Notes: generated by a model not told the origin, from the letters alone. Positions 1 through 9,397 are shown, counted from the stretch's first letter. The stretch is DNA of 64,000 nucleotides from JABDGM01 sp046349975 (GCA_046349975.1 JAXMBH010000004.1:248001-312000); one strand, 5' to 3'. Program-made: numbers and translations.

Positions 1-1
1 C

Positions 2-598
2 AAGACTCGCGAGATCGACGTCGAGTTGCCCGCACCGCTGAAGATCGACGGTCCTTGGCAAGTAGCATTCGATACGAAGCGTGGCGGGCCTGGGAACATC
101 TCATTCGACCGACTGGAGGACTGGTCGCAGCGTCCTGAAGACGGCATCAAGTACTACTCGGGGACCGCCACGTACCACACCACCTTTCAATCGCCTCAAG
201 ACACCGGCTCGCAGAAATTCGAGTTGGACCTAGGCCGCGTCGAAGTCATCGCCGATGTCACACTCAATGGCAAACCGATCGGCACCGCATGGAAGCAGCC
301 CTACCGGCTCGATGTGACCGCGGCCATCGTTCCCGGCGAGAACCAGCTCGAGGTCAAAGTGGCCAACTTGTGGGTCAACCGGCAGATCGGCGACGAATTG
401 CTTCCGGAAGACAGCGATCGGAATGCGAACGGCACGCTTAAATCGTGGCCAACGTGGCTGGCGGCGGGCGAGGTGAGCCCCACTGGCCGCTACACATTCA
501 CCAGCTGGCGGTTATGGAAAAAAGAGGACTCTCTTACCCGCTCGGGCTTGCTCGGCCCTGTCACTATTCGAGCGGTTAAGCCATTATCGAATGATTAG
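2..598 (+). CDS. C-terminal part of a glycoside hydrolase (GH106 rhamnosidase / GH2-like sugar-binding fold), 5' truncated
   Basis: The reading frame is open from the left edge, so only the C-terminal 198 or so residues are present; any internal TTG (for example at 26) is not a credible start. The visible part is a jelly-roll domain of the GH2 sugar-binding type: a stretch around LGRVEVIADVTLNGKPIG (residues 72-89 of the fragment) followed by PYRLDVTA and a GENQLEVKVANLWVNRQIGD strand, the arrangement found at the end of GH106 alpha-L-rhamnosidases and related planctomycete proteins. It also carries the late SWPTWLAAGE and YTFTSWRLW blocks seen in those proteins. Inferred role: secreted removal of sugars from complex polysaccharide. 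The catalytic domain lies outside the window, so the substrate cannot be judged. Confidence 0.7.
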   Translation, partial: KTREIDVELPAPLKIDGPWQVAFDTKRGGPGNISFDRLEDWSQRPEDGIKYYSGTATYHTTFQSPQDTGSQKFELDLGRVEVIADVTLNGKPIGTAWKQPYRLDVTAAIVPGENQLEVKVANLWVNRQIGDELLPEDSDRNANGTLKSWPTWLAAGEVSPTGRYTFTSWRLWKKEDSLTRSGLLGPVTIRAVKPLSND

Positions 599-787
599 GC
601 CGAACGCAGCGTTTGCTCGACGCCCGCGGCCAGTCGTATGATCGCCTTCACTGTGGATAACGTAATGGGCGTTCACGCCGCACGCTCGCTGCGTCAGCAA
701 GTTTTTCTTGACCACACCGGTCGCCATCATTAGCCTCATTTGTGCAAGCAACGCATTTCCCAGGCATAATGGCAGGTGACGCTCGGC

Positions 788-1951
788 ATGGCACGACGAT
801 TTCTCCTATCTGCAATGATCCTTCTCGCCGCGAGCGCAGCGGGTGGCGAAGAAGCTGGTTCAAACGTTTGGCAATACTCGCCGGAATTGCTGCGTCCCTT
901 CTGGCAGGGCGATACGATGTACGGCGAATCCGTGCTGTTCCTTAAGGATGATGCTGCCGGCGAACCTCATGCGGCGGTGCTGTTCCCCATCGACAAAGTT
1001 GTGGCCGTGAAAAATTCGGCTGGCGATATCACTTACGACGAGGGCCGTGACTATACGTGGCAGAAGGGTTCACGCGAGATCCGCCTCACACCAAATACAC
1101 GGATAACCTTCAGCAAGCCCGCCGACTTGCGCCGCCCGCCGAATACGCAGCCGTTTCACTTGCAGCATCGCGACGGCAAGAGCGACATCCTGTTCGGCGG
1201 TCGGCTCGAATACCACGAGCGCCAGACTGGCATCACCTACACCCACGCATCCAACGCGTGGAAAGGGCCCCTCATTAAGAGCAATGCCGCTGCGCTCCCC
1301 AAAACCAGTGCGAAGCTTCAGAACGGTGACGGTCTGAAGATCCTTATCATTGGCGACAGCATATCCACCGGCTGCAATGCTTCAGGCTGGGCCGGGGGCC
1401 CGCCGTATCAGCCGGCTTACCCGGAGTTGCTGCGACAGTCCCTCGAACATCATCACCAATGCAAAGTGTCTCTGACCAACCTCTCGGTAGGCGGCATGGC
1501 GACACCGTGGCTCCTGACGATGTTCGACAAAGTGGTGGCCGACAAGCCAGACCTCGTCATCATCGCCTTCGGCATGAACGACGCTGCTGGAATACCGGCT
1601 AAGGATTATCAAACGAACATTCGCGCCGCGATTGAGAAGATTCGCGCACAGCTGCCCGAGTGTGAGTTCATTCTGGTAGCCACGATGCTTGGCAACCGCG
1701 ACTGGATTGCGCTCGAGCAAGAACTGTTTCCCGCGTACCGCGATGCGCTGCGGGAACTATGTGGGCCGGGCATCGCACTGGCCGACGTGACCTCGGTGTG
1801 GACCGAGATCCTTAAAGTCAAACAAGATTGGGATCAAACCGGCAATGGCGTGAATCATCCGAATGATTTTGGGCATCGAGTGTATGCGCAAGTGCTCGCC
1901 AGTTTGCTCCTCCCGAACGCGACCGCGGACGCCTCGACGCCAGCCAGGTAA
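788..1951 (+). CDS. Secreted SGNH/GDSL-family esterase
   Basis: A 387-residue exported hydrolase. The ATG at 788 gives a clean signal peptide (MARRFLLSAMILLAASAAGG); a GTG at 776 would add only four residues. An N-terminal beta domain of about 170 residues precedes the SGNH hydrolase domain, whose four blocks are all visible: GDSIS (nucleophile Ser near residue 190), the GG of SVGGMA, GMND, and the late NHPNDFGH block with the catalytic Asp and His. The fold acts on carboxylic esters, often acetyl groups on polysaccharides in planctomycetes; the acetyl-esterase role here is inference from the neighbouring carbohydrate genes. It lies 36 nt upstream of the large cytochrome dehydrogenase on the same strand and may be cotranscribed with it. 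Confidence 0.85.
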   Translation: MARRFLLSAMILLAASAAGGEEAGSNVWQYSPELLRPFWQGDTMYGESVLFLKDDAAGEPHAAVLFPIDKVVAVKNSAGDITYDEGRDYTWQKGSREIRLTPNTRITFSKPADLRRPPNTQPFHLQHRDGKSDILFGGRLEYHERQTGITYTHASNAWKGPLIKSNAAALPKTSAKLQNGDGLKILIIGDSISTGCNASGWAGGPPYQPAYPELLRQSLEHHHQCKVSLTNLSVGGMATPWLLTMFDKVVADKPDLVIIAFGMNDAAGIPAKDYQTNIRAAIEKIRAQLPECEFILVATMLGNRDWIALEQELFPAYRDALRELCGPGIALADVTSVWTEILKVKQDWDQTGNGVNHPNDFGHRVYAQVLASLLLPNATADASTPAR

Positions 1952-1987
1952 CTCGCTGCACAACTACACGGCCATTATCCCACGACT

Positions 1988-4900
1988 TTGATGATCTCCC
2001 GCCGATTATGCCGTCAGCGAGCAAGTCGCCATTGCTCGCTCGTTCACTTTACGCTGGTCGTTGTGACGGGCCTCAGCGCCATGGCCGCGACGGTTGTCGG
2101 CAGAGAATTCCCGCAGCCCACCAACACCGAAAAGTCCCCCGGTCAAGCAATGTCGCCAGACGAAGTATGTGCGACGGTGAAATTGCCGGCAGGGTTCAAA
2201 ATGGGTGTCTTCGCCGCAGAGCCCGACGTGCAAAACCCGATTGCCATCGCAACCGATGATCGCGGCCGCCTCTGGGTTGCAGAGAACTATACCTGGGCCG
2301 GCGCCGACGCTGGCAATTTCGACCCCAATCTCCGCGACCGCGTGATCATCCTCGAAGATCAAGATGGCGACGGCAAGTTCGACAAACGCAGTGTGTTCTT
2401 CGACGAAGCGAACCACCTGACCAGCGTGCAAGTTGGCCTCGGCGGAGTTTGGCTCCTTTGCGCGCCGCAGTTGCTATTCATTCCCGACCGAAATCACGAC
2501 GACGTACCCGACGGCCCACCAGAGGTAATTCTCGATGGCTTCGATCTTAAGACTTCCACGCATACTGTCGCCAACGGTTTGAAATGGGGACCAGATGGCT
2601 GGTTGTACGGTCGGCAAGGCATCTTGGGCACATCGGCGATCGGCGTTCCCGGCGCAGATGACGCCCATCGCATCACGATGAACACCGGCGTATGGCGGTA
2701 TCACCCCACGCGGCATGTCGTCGAGGCGGTGATGCACGGAATGACCAACCCGTGGGGATTCGACTATGACGCCTTCGGTGAAATCTTTGTCACGAACACA
2801 GTGATCGGCCATTTGTGGCACGTTGTCCCCGGCGGTCGAACCGAGCGAATGTTCGGCTCCGACTTCAACCCGTATGCGTATCAGCTGCTTTCGCAAGTGG
2901 CCGACCATGTGCATTGGAACGCATCAGAAGATTGGACCGACGTTCGCAAAGGAGTGACGGACAGAACGAGTGCGGCCGGTGGCGGCCATGCGCACACCGG
3001 GCTCATGATCTATCAAGGCGACAACTGGCCCGCGAGTTTCCGCGGCAAGGCATACACGCTCAATCTTCACGGCCGACGGGTCAACTGCGATATCCTTACC
3101 CGCCAGCCGGTCGGCTACACCGCAACGCACGGCCCTGATATGTGCTTTGTGGCTGATCCGTGGTTTCGCGGAATGGACCTGATCAGCGGCGCCGATGGCA
3201 GCGTCTACATTGCCGACTGGTCGGACACCGGCGAATGCCACGAAATTGGCGGCGTGCATCGGACGTCGGGACGCATCTACCGGCTGACTTATGGAAACGC
3301 GAGGCCGGTATTCGGCCTCAACCTTACACTAGCCGCAGAGGATGATCTTATCGCGATGCAAACCAATTCGAACGATTGGTACTCGCGCCGCGCACGGCTT
3401 GTGCTGCAGGAGCGGGCCGTCAATGGCTCGCTCAATGTGGCTGCCTGCAAAGACAGGCTGCTCTCGCTGTTTCAGCAAAATCAGGATCCCGCTGTTCGGC
3501 TGCGAGCGATGTGGACGCTCCATCTAATCGGCGCGATCGATGAAGAATGGCTCGTTGCTCAACTCGCGCACAGCGATGAACATGTTCGCGCGTGGGCCGT
3601 GCGATTCCTGGCCGAGGCACACGGCCCGGTGGATACACCCTTTTGGGCGAACCTGAAGCCCCGGCTCGTTGCACTCGCGCAGCATGAACAATCGGGACTG
3701 GTGCTGCTGTATCTCGCATCCTTGCTGCAAAAGATGCCTGTCGACGCACGGTGGGAAATTGGCCAAGCGATCGCAACGCGTTCCGATGCGGCATTTTCCG
3801 GCGACCGCACGCTGGCCATCATGCTCTGGCTGGCCATGGAACCGGCGATCGCCAAGCAGCCAGATCGCTGCCTGGCGCTCATCAAGCAAACGACATTCGG
3901 ACTGATGCGCGAAAATATAGCTCGCCGATTGACCTCTGAGATCGACCGCGACCCGCACACGGTCGCACGCTTGCTGGCGCTGGCAACCGATGGCCAAGAC
4001 GTGCGAGCCGACGTCTTGCGAGGTATCGCAGCAGCCCTCGCCGGGCGAAAGAACCCGCCAGTCCCCGACAACTGGCACGCGGTGGCAGCTAGCCTGGAGC
4101 CCCAAACCGACCAAACGGTGCGGGATGCTTTAAACACCATCGGCGTCGCCTTCAACGATCGCCACACGCTCGACACGCTGCGCCGCACCATCGAAGACAG
4201 AAATTCGCCAGCCGAAACTCGCCAGCGTGCTTTACAGCTGTTGCTAACGGCGCATCCGCAGGACCTCAATTCTACGCTGCGACAATTGCTGGCGGATCCA
4301 GTTCTGGCCAGCGAGGCCATTCGCGGGCTTGCCGCCTACGACGACACCAAGGCACCGGCTCTGCTGCTAGCCAGGTATGAACAGGCGCCGACCGACGAGC
4401 GCGTGACGATCATCAATACGCTGATCTCGCGAGTATCGTACGCTCGCGCGCTGTTAAGCGCGGTAGAATCAAAACAGCTGCCGGCCAGCGACATCTCTGC
4501 CGTCCAGGCTCGCCAGCTGCTGTCGCTCGGCGATGCCGCGATCGATAACCGCTTGCGGAACTTGTGGGGAGACGCACGACAAACCAGCGGTGAAAAACGC
4601 GAGCTAATGGGCAACTTGCGATCAGTCCTCATTCCCAGTCTCGCCAAGGCCGATCTTCACAATGGCAAGGCCGTCTTCACAAAGACGTGCGCCACGTGCC
4701 ACACACTCTTCGGGCAGGGCGCTAAAATCGGCCCCGAGCTTACCGGTTCGAACCGTAAGAATATCGACTACTTGCTCGAGAATATCATCGATCCGAGCGC
4801 CATCGTCGCGGCCGACTTTCGGGCCACGGTCTTCGTACTGGCCGACGGTCGCGTGCTCAGCGGCATCATCCGCGAGAAAAACGATAAGACGCTCACAATC

Positions 4901-5047
4901 GAGACAGCCGACACCAAGCAAGTGATCGATCGGCAACTCATTGAGGAAACAACGGCTTCCGATAAATCGTTGATGCCCGATGGACTGCTGCAGCCGCTCA
5001 CAGAAACGCAGATTCGCGACCTATTTGGATATCTGATGTCGGATTAG
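1988..5047 (+). CDS. PVC-type membrane-bound dehydrogenase: beta-propeller, HEAT repeats, C-terminal cytochrome c
   Basis: A 1019-residue exported protein. An N-terminal hydrophobic segment (residues 18-38) is followed by a glucose/sorbosone-dehydrogenase-like propeller (about 55-440; note VAENYTWAGA, a calcium-like DQDGDGKFDK loop and GPDGWLYGRQGI). Next come alpha-helical HEAT-like repeats (about 450-880) and a cytochrome c domain with one heme site, CATCH, near residue 902. The tail (DPSAIVAADFRATVFVLADG) matches the heme-binding domain described as the Pirellula/Verrucomicrobium type. Electron transfer from an oxidised sugar or alcohol in the periplasm is the usual proposal for the family, but substrates are unknown. 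It stands between an SGNH esterase and a convergent sialidase-like gene, which suggests carbohydrate metabolism. A second, shorter member lies at 52768-55179. Confidence 0.9.
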   Translation: MMISRRLCRQRASRHCSLVHFTLVVVTGLSAMAATVVGREFPQPTNTEKSPGQAMSPDEVCATVKLPAGFKMGVFAAEPDVQNPIAIATDDRGRLWVAENYTWAGADAGNFDPNLRDRVIILEDQDGDGKFDKRSVFFDEANHLTSVQVGLGGVWLLCAPQLLFIPDRNHDDVPDGPPEVILDGFDLKTSTHTVANGLKWGPDGWLYGRQGILGTSAIGVPGADDAHRITMNTGVWRYHPTRHVVEAVMHGMTNPWGFDYDAFGEIFVTNTVIGHLWHVVPGGRTERMFGSDFNPYAYQLLSQVADHVHWNASEDWTDVRKGVTDRTSAAGGGHAHTGLMIYQGDNWPASFRGKAYTLNLHGRRVNCDILTRQPVGYTATHGPDMCFVADPWFRGMDLISGADGSVYIADWSDTGECHEIGGVHRTSGRIYRLTYGNARPVFGLNLTLAAEDDLIAMQTNSNDWYSRRARLVLQERAVNGSLNVAACKDRLLSLFQQNQDPAVRLRAMWTLHLIGAIDEEWLVAQLAHSDEHVRAWAVRFLAEAHGPVDTPFWANLKPRLVALAQHEQSGLVLLYLASLLQKMPVDARWEIGQAIATRSDAAFSGDRTLAIMLWLAMEPAIAKQPDRCLALIKQTTFGLMRENIARRLTSEIDRDPHTVARLLALATDGQDVRADVLRGIAAALAGRKNPPVPDNWHAVAASLEPQTDQTVRDALNTIGVAFNDRHTLDTLRRTIEDRNSPAETRQRALQLLLTAHPQDLNSTLRQLLADPVLASEAIRGLAAYDDTKAPALLLARYEQAPTDERVTIINTLISRVSYARALLSAVESKQLPASDISAVQARQLLSLGDAAIDNRLRNLWGDARQTSGEKRELMGNLRSVLIPSLAKADLHNGKAVFTKTCATCHTLFGQGAKIGPELTGSNRKNIDYLLENIIDPSAIVAADFRATVFVLADGRVLSGIIREKNDKTLTIETADTKQVIDRQLIEETTASDKSLMPDGLLQPLTETQIRDLFGYLMSD

Positions 5048-5062
5048 CGTCAAAGTGGACGT

Positions 5063-6304
5063 TCATTCCGCGTTCTTCTGCGTCGCTCGATCGACGTCTT
5101 GCGACAGCGTTCGAAAGTTGCGAATTCGGTGAAATGTCAGGAAGTTTGCATCGTGAGCATTGTGTGCACCGCCGAGCCCGTCATCGTAAGCCGTGCGGCT
5201 TGCCGCGATGAGATCCTCACCGTCGAACTCCCAATCCACATATTGGAAAGCGTGGGCAATGGGATCGCTGTGATGGAAAATGATCGCCTGCACCGACCAA
5301 TTCACCAAGTCTGACGACCATATCAAGGCCAGCGTATTGCGAGTCTTCGCTGGCGACAGATTGCGGTCGCCAGGCAGCACGTAGTTGGCCAGCGAATAAT
5401 AGCGTTTCGTCTTCTCATCTCGGCGAATCGTAAACTTCGTGGCACCGCCGGGAAGGTCGACGAAATCTGCTTTGGGATCGAACGCCATCTTGCTTCCGTC
5501 TTTCGATATATGCACAGCCGCTGCCAATCGGCCCAGCGGACCATTTACTCGCAGGATATCGACCAGTTCACCTGCGGGCGTAACGACGGCATTCCCTTCG
5601 AGCCAGCCGGCAAAGTTACCATCCAGCCAACGCCGGTCGCTCGGCAGATAATTGGAAACACTCCAGCTTGCAGAATCGAGCAGGTCCGAATCGGCCGACG
5701 CTGAAAGTACGAACGCCTCGTAACGCAGCATTCCCTCGCCACTCCCGCCCACGTGTTCCATGCACTTCCAGATGCGTCCTCTGTGAACGACGACGGGTAC
5801 GGGTGCGCTGTGATAGCGACCATCCGCTAAGAGGAGTCCTGATTTCCCATCGGTCGGCGTTGACCACGTGTGGCCAGCGTCTGTCGATCGCATGATGACG
5901 ACGCGACCATGCAGCCGGTCGGGCCCCATCAAGTATGCTGCCTCGCGGTGCACAAAAATCGACGCCCAGTACATGCCGGGCACGACGGCAACCTCTTTCC
6001 AAGTTTCACCCCGGTCGCTCGACCTAAAGACACGGGTTACGGCGATCGTCTTTTCAGTGCTCCTAGGGCCAAACTCATCGCACTTGGCCAGATAGTCGCC
6101 GTTCAACAGCCGCACGATCCCTGGTGAACCAACATAAATGCCCGACGATGCAGGACTATGGAAAATCACCTGCCCCGGCACCAGCGAACAATCAGGCTGC
6201 GAATCTGCAGCGTCACCGGCGGGAACCGATGCGCTGCAAACGAATGTAGCCGCAGCGAGTGCGAAAATTGCCGATGCCCATGCGCAGTAACGTATGATTG
6301 ACAT
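5063..6304 (-). CDS. Secreted sialidase-like (BNR/Asp-box) protein
   Basis: A 413-residue exported six-bladed propeller protein. Residues 1-30 form a signal peptide (ASAIFALAAATFVCSA core). Asp-box motifs are visible as SSDRGETWKE and STDAGHTWSTP, with a weaker third one (SSDLVNWSVQ). The N-terminal GSPGIVRLLNGDYLAKCDEFG block, carrying an arginine that could be part of the sialidase arginine triad, is typical of planctomycete exo-alpha-sialidase-like proteins. True sialidase activity is not shown; many such proteins are glycan-binding or act on other sugars. It is convergent with the dehydrogenase, with only 15 nt between the two stop codons. Confidence 0.8.
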   Translation of the reverse strand: MSIIRYCAWASAIFALAAATFVCSASVPAGDAADSQPDCSLVPGQVIFHSPASSGIYVGSPGIVRLLNGDYLAKCDEFGPRSTEKTIAVTRVFRSSDRGETWKEVAVVPGMYWASIFVHREAAYLMGPDRLHGRVVIMRSTDAGHTWSTPTDGKSGLLLADGRYHSAPVPVVVHRGRIWKCMEHVGGSGEGMLRYEAFVLSASADSDLLDSASWSVSNYLPSDRRWLDGNFAGWLEGNAVVTPAGELVDILRVNGPLGRLAAAVHISKDGSKMAFDPKADFVDLPGGATKFTIRRDEKTKRYYSLANYVLPGDRNLSPAKTRNTLALIWSSDLVNWSVQAIIFHHSDPIAHAFQYVDWEFDGEDLIAASRTAYDDGLGGAHNAHDANFLTFHRIRNFRTLSQDVDRATQKNAE

Positions 6305-6420
6305 GTTGTTTGCCGAAAGAAGCGAATTTACACAGTCATGAATTGACTACATTACATTCGCAGCGCCGGCAAATCAAATGAGTTGGGCCATCGATCCAAC
6401 ACGCAAAAAACGTCCGTGCA

Positions 6421-7377
6421 CTACCTTTCCGCGGCAACATGAGCCGCCAGCTTAGCCTTCATATCCTGCTTAATTAACATCTTGTTGACCGCGGTCGCCG
6501 CGATTGCCCCCTCGGCCGAGGCCACGATGGCCATTTGAACGTCGCTATGGATGTCGCCCGCCACGAACAATCCATCTTCCTCCACGCCTTGTTTGTCGTT
6601 GGTTTGAATGAGCCCATCGTCAGCGGTCTTGCAACCAAGCACCACGGGCAATTTCCCTGCTTGCGATTGATCTGCACTGAAGAACATCGCGTCAAAAGGC
6701 CGAGGGTCGCCGCTTTCGAAAATTAGTTCGTGCGATGCGCCCCTGCTTCGTAGTTCTTTAACAACTCGGTCGTCTCGGGGAACGCCGCACGCCGCCAACT
6801 GCCGACGCTCGTTGGGTGAAAATGGTTCACCATTGGAACAGGCCACAACATCTTCCGACCACTCGCGCAGGGTGATCGCCAATTTCGCCGCGGACGCGGC
6901 TCTTCCCAGTGCCACGAGTCGCTGGTCGCGATGCTCCCAACCGTCGCAAAAAGGACAGTGATGGATGCATTGCCCATAGAGTTCGCGGAGCCCCGGAATT
7001 TCGGGCAGCGCGTCTTGCACGCCAGTTGCCAGAATCACGGCGCGTGCTTGGTAGCTTGCCTCCTTCGTCTCGAGCTTGAACGCCGTGGGCCATTGGCTCC
7101 CGTCCGAGCAGCATTCGGCCGAAGCAACCTCGCAGGTTTCTATGCGAACACCATAAGCAGTCGCTTCCTTGCGGCCGCGGTCACGAAGGTCGGTCGGGTG
7201 AATACCATCGAGGCCCAAATAGCCATGAACGGCGCTGGCGGCGTAGTTCCGGTATTGCCCGTGGTCGAATAGCACCACGCGCCGGCGGCAACGGCCAAGC
7301 AGCAGGGCCGCACTCAGCCCGGCGGGCCCACCGCCGACGATAGCGACATCAAACTCTGCGGCGGCTCGATCGGCCAT
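6421..7377 (-). CDS. Thioredoxin-reductase-like NAD(P)/FAD-dependent oxidoreductase
   Basis: A 318-residue soluble flavoprotein of the TrxB family. The FAD dinucleotide-binding loop GGGPAG lies at residues 15-20, the redox-active cysteine pair is CPFC at 141-144 within HHCPFCDGWE, and the second FAD site appears as GLFVAGD near residue 267. The NADPH site ALGRAASAA departs from the classical GxGxxA form. It transfers electrons from NAD(P)H through flavin to a dithiol; because no thioredoxin gene is adjacent, the partner is unknown, and a role as a stand-alone thiol or peroxide-related reductase is equally possible. It heads a small minus-strand pair with the charged protein at 7480-7641. Confidence 0.88.
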   Translation of the reverse strand: MADRAAAEFDVAIVGGGPAGLSAALLLGRCRRRVVLFDHGQYRNYAASAVHGYLGLDGIHPTDLRDRGRKEATAYGVRIETCEVASAECCSDGSQWPTAFKLETKEASYQARAVILATGVQDALPEIPGLRELYGQCIHHCPFCDGWEHRDQRLVALGRAASAAKLAITLREWSEDVVACSNGEPFSPNERRQLAACGVPRDDRVVKELRSRGASHELIFESGDPRPFDAMFFSADQSQAGKLPVVLGCKTADDGLIQTNDKQGVEEDGLFVAGDIHSDVQMAIVASAEGAIAATAVNKMLIKQDMKAKLAAHVAAER

Positions 7378-7479
7378 GATTTGCTAGGCTTGGGACAATT
7401 TGCTGGTCGATCGAATCGAGCGCGAGCTCGCATTCGCCGTAACAATCTTTGTCGAAACGGCCGGCGAGCTGCCGCCACA

Positions 7480-7641
7480 TTACTTGCCAGCGTCCTTCGA
7501 ACGCCCCTCGCGACGACGCATCTCTTTTACTTCACCTGCGGCTACTTCCGTCGCCTTCTCCTCGTCACGGCCGCGCTTCACTTGTGTCTCCTTGAGCTTT
7601 TCGAAACGCTTTTTGTCTTTTCGGTTTTCGGAATTAAGCAT
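7480..7641 (-). CDS. Small highly charged protein of 53 residues
   Basis: A complete frame, ATG at 7641 to TAA at 7480, with a GAGGG ribosome-binding site on the minus strand at 7649-7653, seven nucleotides before the start. The product is one long charged helix rich in Lys, Arg and Glu, with the segments KRFEKLKETQVKRGRDEEKA and EVKEMRRREGRSKDAGK. The pattern KRGRxEExAxEVAAxxVxxxRRxEGR resembles the short stress-associated proteins sometimes named plasmid stabilisation or Rho-N-like proteins in proteobacteria; this is from memory of the family and is not verified. It is upstream of and codirectional with the flavoprotein gene and divergent from the lysine-rich protein and Ku genes, which suggests a shared stress or DNA-protection context. 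Confidence 0.7.
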   Translation of the reverse strand: MLNSENRKDKKRFEKLKETQVKRGRDEEKATEVAAGEVKEMRRREGRSKDAGK

Positions 7642-7866
7642 TACAGGGCCCTCAGCAGTAATTGGTGATGCTCCAACCCTCGCAAATCACAACACGTGGG
7701 TTTGAATTGGGGCAAATAACATACCTACCGGCTGGTTACCCACGGTGAGCTATCCCAATACTCGAGCGACGACACGATACCGCTACGTCGATTTGGAACG
7801 TAAGTTGCTTCTGTCGTATCACACCGAGTTGCGTTCGATCACCACGCTTCACTAATGGAATGAACC

Positions 7867-8139
7867 ATGGCCAAAAAAAAGAAAACGGCGAAAAAGAGCG
7901 TAAAGAAAAAAGCTACTAAGAAAAAGGTCGCCAAGAAGAAGAAAGCGTCTCGAAAACGTAAGAGTTCAAAACGCGAATTAATCGACACCGGACGCGACAA
8001 ACGATTCGTGCGTCGCGACGAAAGCGGTCAGTTTAAAGAAAGCGATGACGTCGGGCGGTCCCTGTCGCAGGATCGAAAGAAGAAGGCCAAACGAAACGTC
8101 CCGGCAGGTCAGGGTGACCGTGGTGATCGACAGCGTTAA
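7867..8139 (+). CDS. Lysine-rich histone-tail-like small protein
   Basis: A 90-residue basic protein. Residues 1-38 are almost entirely Lys with Ala, Ser, Thr and Val in a KKK/AKK pattern like the C-terminal tail of histone H1 or the bacterial Hc1/AlgP type. The rest is a distinct conserved-looking module with RELIDTGRDKRFVRRDESGQ, FKESDDVGRSLSQDRKKKAK and a Gly/Asp/Arg tail. The second module is seen in short bacterial proteins of unknown function that often occur without the basic tail, so this looks like a fusion of a DNA-binding tail to that module. It lies 77 nt upstream of Ku on the same strand, making DNA compaction or protection a reasonable inference. Confidence 0.8.
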   Translation: MAKKKKTAKKSVKKKATKKKVAKKKKASRKRKSSKRELIDTGRDKRFVRRDESGQFKESDDVGRSLSQDRKKKAKRNVPAGQGDRGDRQR

Positions 8140-8202
8140 CCTACTGCAGCGCCCTAATCGACAGCATCTGCTGCATCCCAACCCCTTCTGACGGTGCGGT
8201 TC

Positions 8203-8208
8203 AAGGAG
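8203..8208 (+). promoter_or_regulatory. Ribosome-binding site that fixes the ku GTG start
   Basis: AAGGAG, eight nucleotides before the GTG at 8217. No other start with a site is in the first 60 codons. Confidence 0.8.
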
Positions 8209-8216
8209 TATCCAGC

Positions 8217-9110
8217 GTGGCCACCGGGCGAACAAAACGCGCACGTAAGACCCGCGCCAAATTCCGGGCAAGTTGGCGGGGTCAGCTTCGCTTCGGGCTC
8301 GTTTCGTTTGAAGTTCAGGCTGTCAACGCTGCGAACAAGGAACACGCCGAAGTTCACTTTCATCTGCTTCATGAACCGGATCACGAGAGAATTCACTATG
8401 CGAAAATCTGCCCGAAACATGGTGAGGTGAACAACGAGGAAATCGTCGAAGGGTATGAGTACGCCAAAGGTCGATATATCGAGTTTGCAAAAGAGGAACT
8501 CGACACGTTGCGATCGGACCAGGAAAAAGCACTCACCATCGATGCCTTCGTGCCGCCGGAGGCAGTCGACCCGATCTATTTCGACGGCCGCATGTACTAT
8601 TTGATGCCCTCGAAGCCCGATGACAGTGAACCCTACGCGCTGCTCGAGGCGGCCATGTCGAAAAATAACCGGTGGGCCGTCGGACAGGTTGTGTTCTCCG
8701 GCCGCGAACAACTCGCGATCGTCCGTCCGATGAATGGTCTCTTGGTCATGGCAATGCTGAACTATGCCGCCGAAATACGCGAACCCGAGGAGGTCAAAGC
8801 GGAGTTCACGCGGGCCCGCACCACTCCTCGCAAGCAACGATTAGCCGAGGATTTAGTAACGAAGTGGCAGGATAAACACTTCGACCTCACTGCGTACAAG
8901 GATCGCTATCGACAGAAAGTTCAACACGCAATCGAAGCCAAGGAGAAGGGACTGCCGTTGGAACCGCCGGAGGAGGAAGAACCTGAAGTAATCAACCTTA
9001 TGGACGCCCTTCAGCAGAGCGTGGCGCGCATGACGGCAGAACGTAAAACATCCACACGAAAAGGCCACCCGCGCAAATCGTCCGCAACGTCTCGGCGACG
9101 GCGGGCGTGA
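8217..9110 (+). CDS. ku: Non-homologous end joining protein Ku
   Basis: A 297-residue homodimeric ring protein that binds double-strand DNA ends. The GTG start at 8217 is fixed by an AAGGAG site at 8203-8208, eight nucleotides upstream. The N-terminal WRGQLRFGLVSFEVQAVNAA is the canonical bacterial Ku opening, followed by the VHFHLLHEPDHERIHYAKIC strand and the GYEYAKGRYIEFAKEELDTL segment. After the core (about 20-255) there is an acidic EPPEEEEPEV linker and a basic C-terminal tail (about 275-297, RKTSTRKGHPRKSSATSRRRRA region), the kind of extension that binds DNA and helps threading. No LigD or other ATP-dependent ligase is nearby, so its ligase partner must be encoded elsewhere. Confidence 0.95.
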   Translation: MATGRTKRARKTRAKFRASWRGQLRFGLVSFEVQAVNAANKEHAEVHFHLLHEPDHERIHYAKICPKHGEVNNEEIVEGYEYAKGRYIEFAKEELDTLRSDQEKALTIDAFVPPEAVDPIYFDGRMYYLMPSKPDDSEPYALLEAAMSKNNRWAVGQVVFSGREQLAIVRPMNGLLVMAMLNYAAEIREPEEVKAEFTRARTTPRKQRLAEDLVTKWQDKHFDLTAYKDRYRQKVQHAIEAKEKGLPLEPPEEEEPEVINLMDALQQSVARMTAERKTSTRKGHPRKSSATSRRRRA

Positions 9111-9397
9111 GTGTTGCACCTTCGGTGGCTCGCCCTCGCTCGGCTGTTCTCCAGCTGCCTCAGTCGTATCCAAGGTGGACGCCGTGGGCTCAGCCACACG
9201 TAGCAAATTTGGCTACGCCGTAACCAGCCCACCGAGCGGAGCTTTCGAAGAATTCAACGCTGCCCAGCCTGCGGGCAGCAGGCTCGCCGCGGCACCCCTT
9301 TTGCATTGACGCCGCCGCGGTCCGTGAAGCGACAGCTCGATCACCAACGCACGGCTCGCTGCTGATCTACCAACCTTCCACTGAAAGGTCTGAGCCA
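9111..9397. other. Non-coding stretch before the respiratory operon
   Basis: 287 nt with no credible frame, between ku and oxidase subunit IV. It is the most likely place for the operon promoter, but I see no convincing consensus boxes. Confidence 0.4.

Noticed and set aside
4741..4760. tRNA T-arm-like GGTTCGAACC
   Set aside because: It lies inside the dehydrogenase reading frame and no cloverleaf can be built around it.
7381..7705. Two plus-strand frames of 95 and 101 codons
   Set aside because: They are antisense to the better-supported 53-residue minus-strand gene, which has a ribosome-binding site and a coherent charged sequence.
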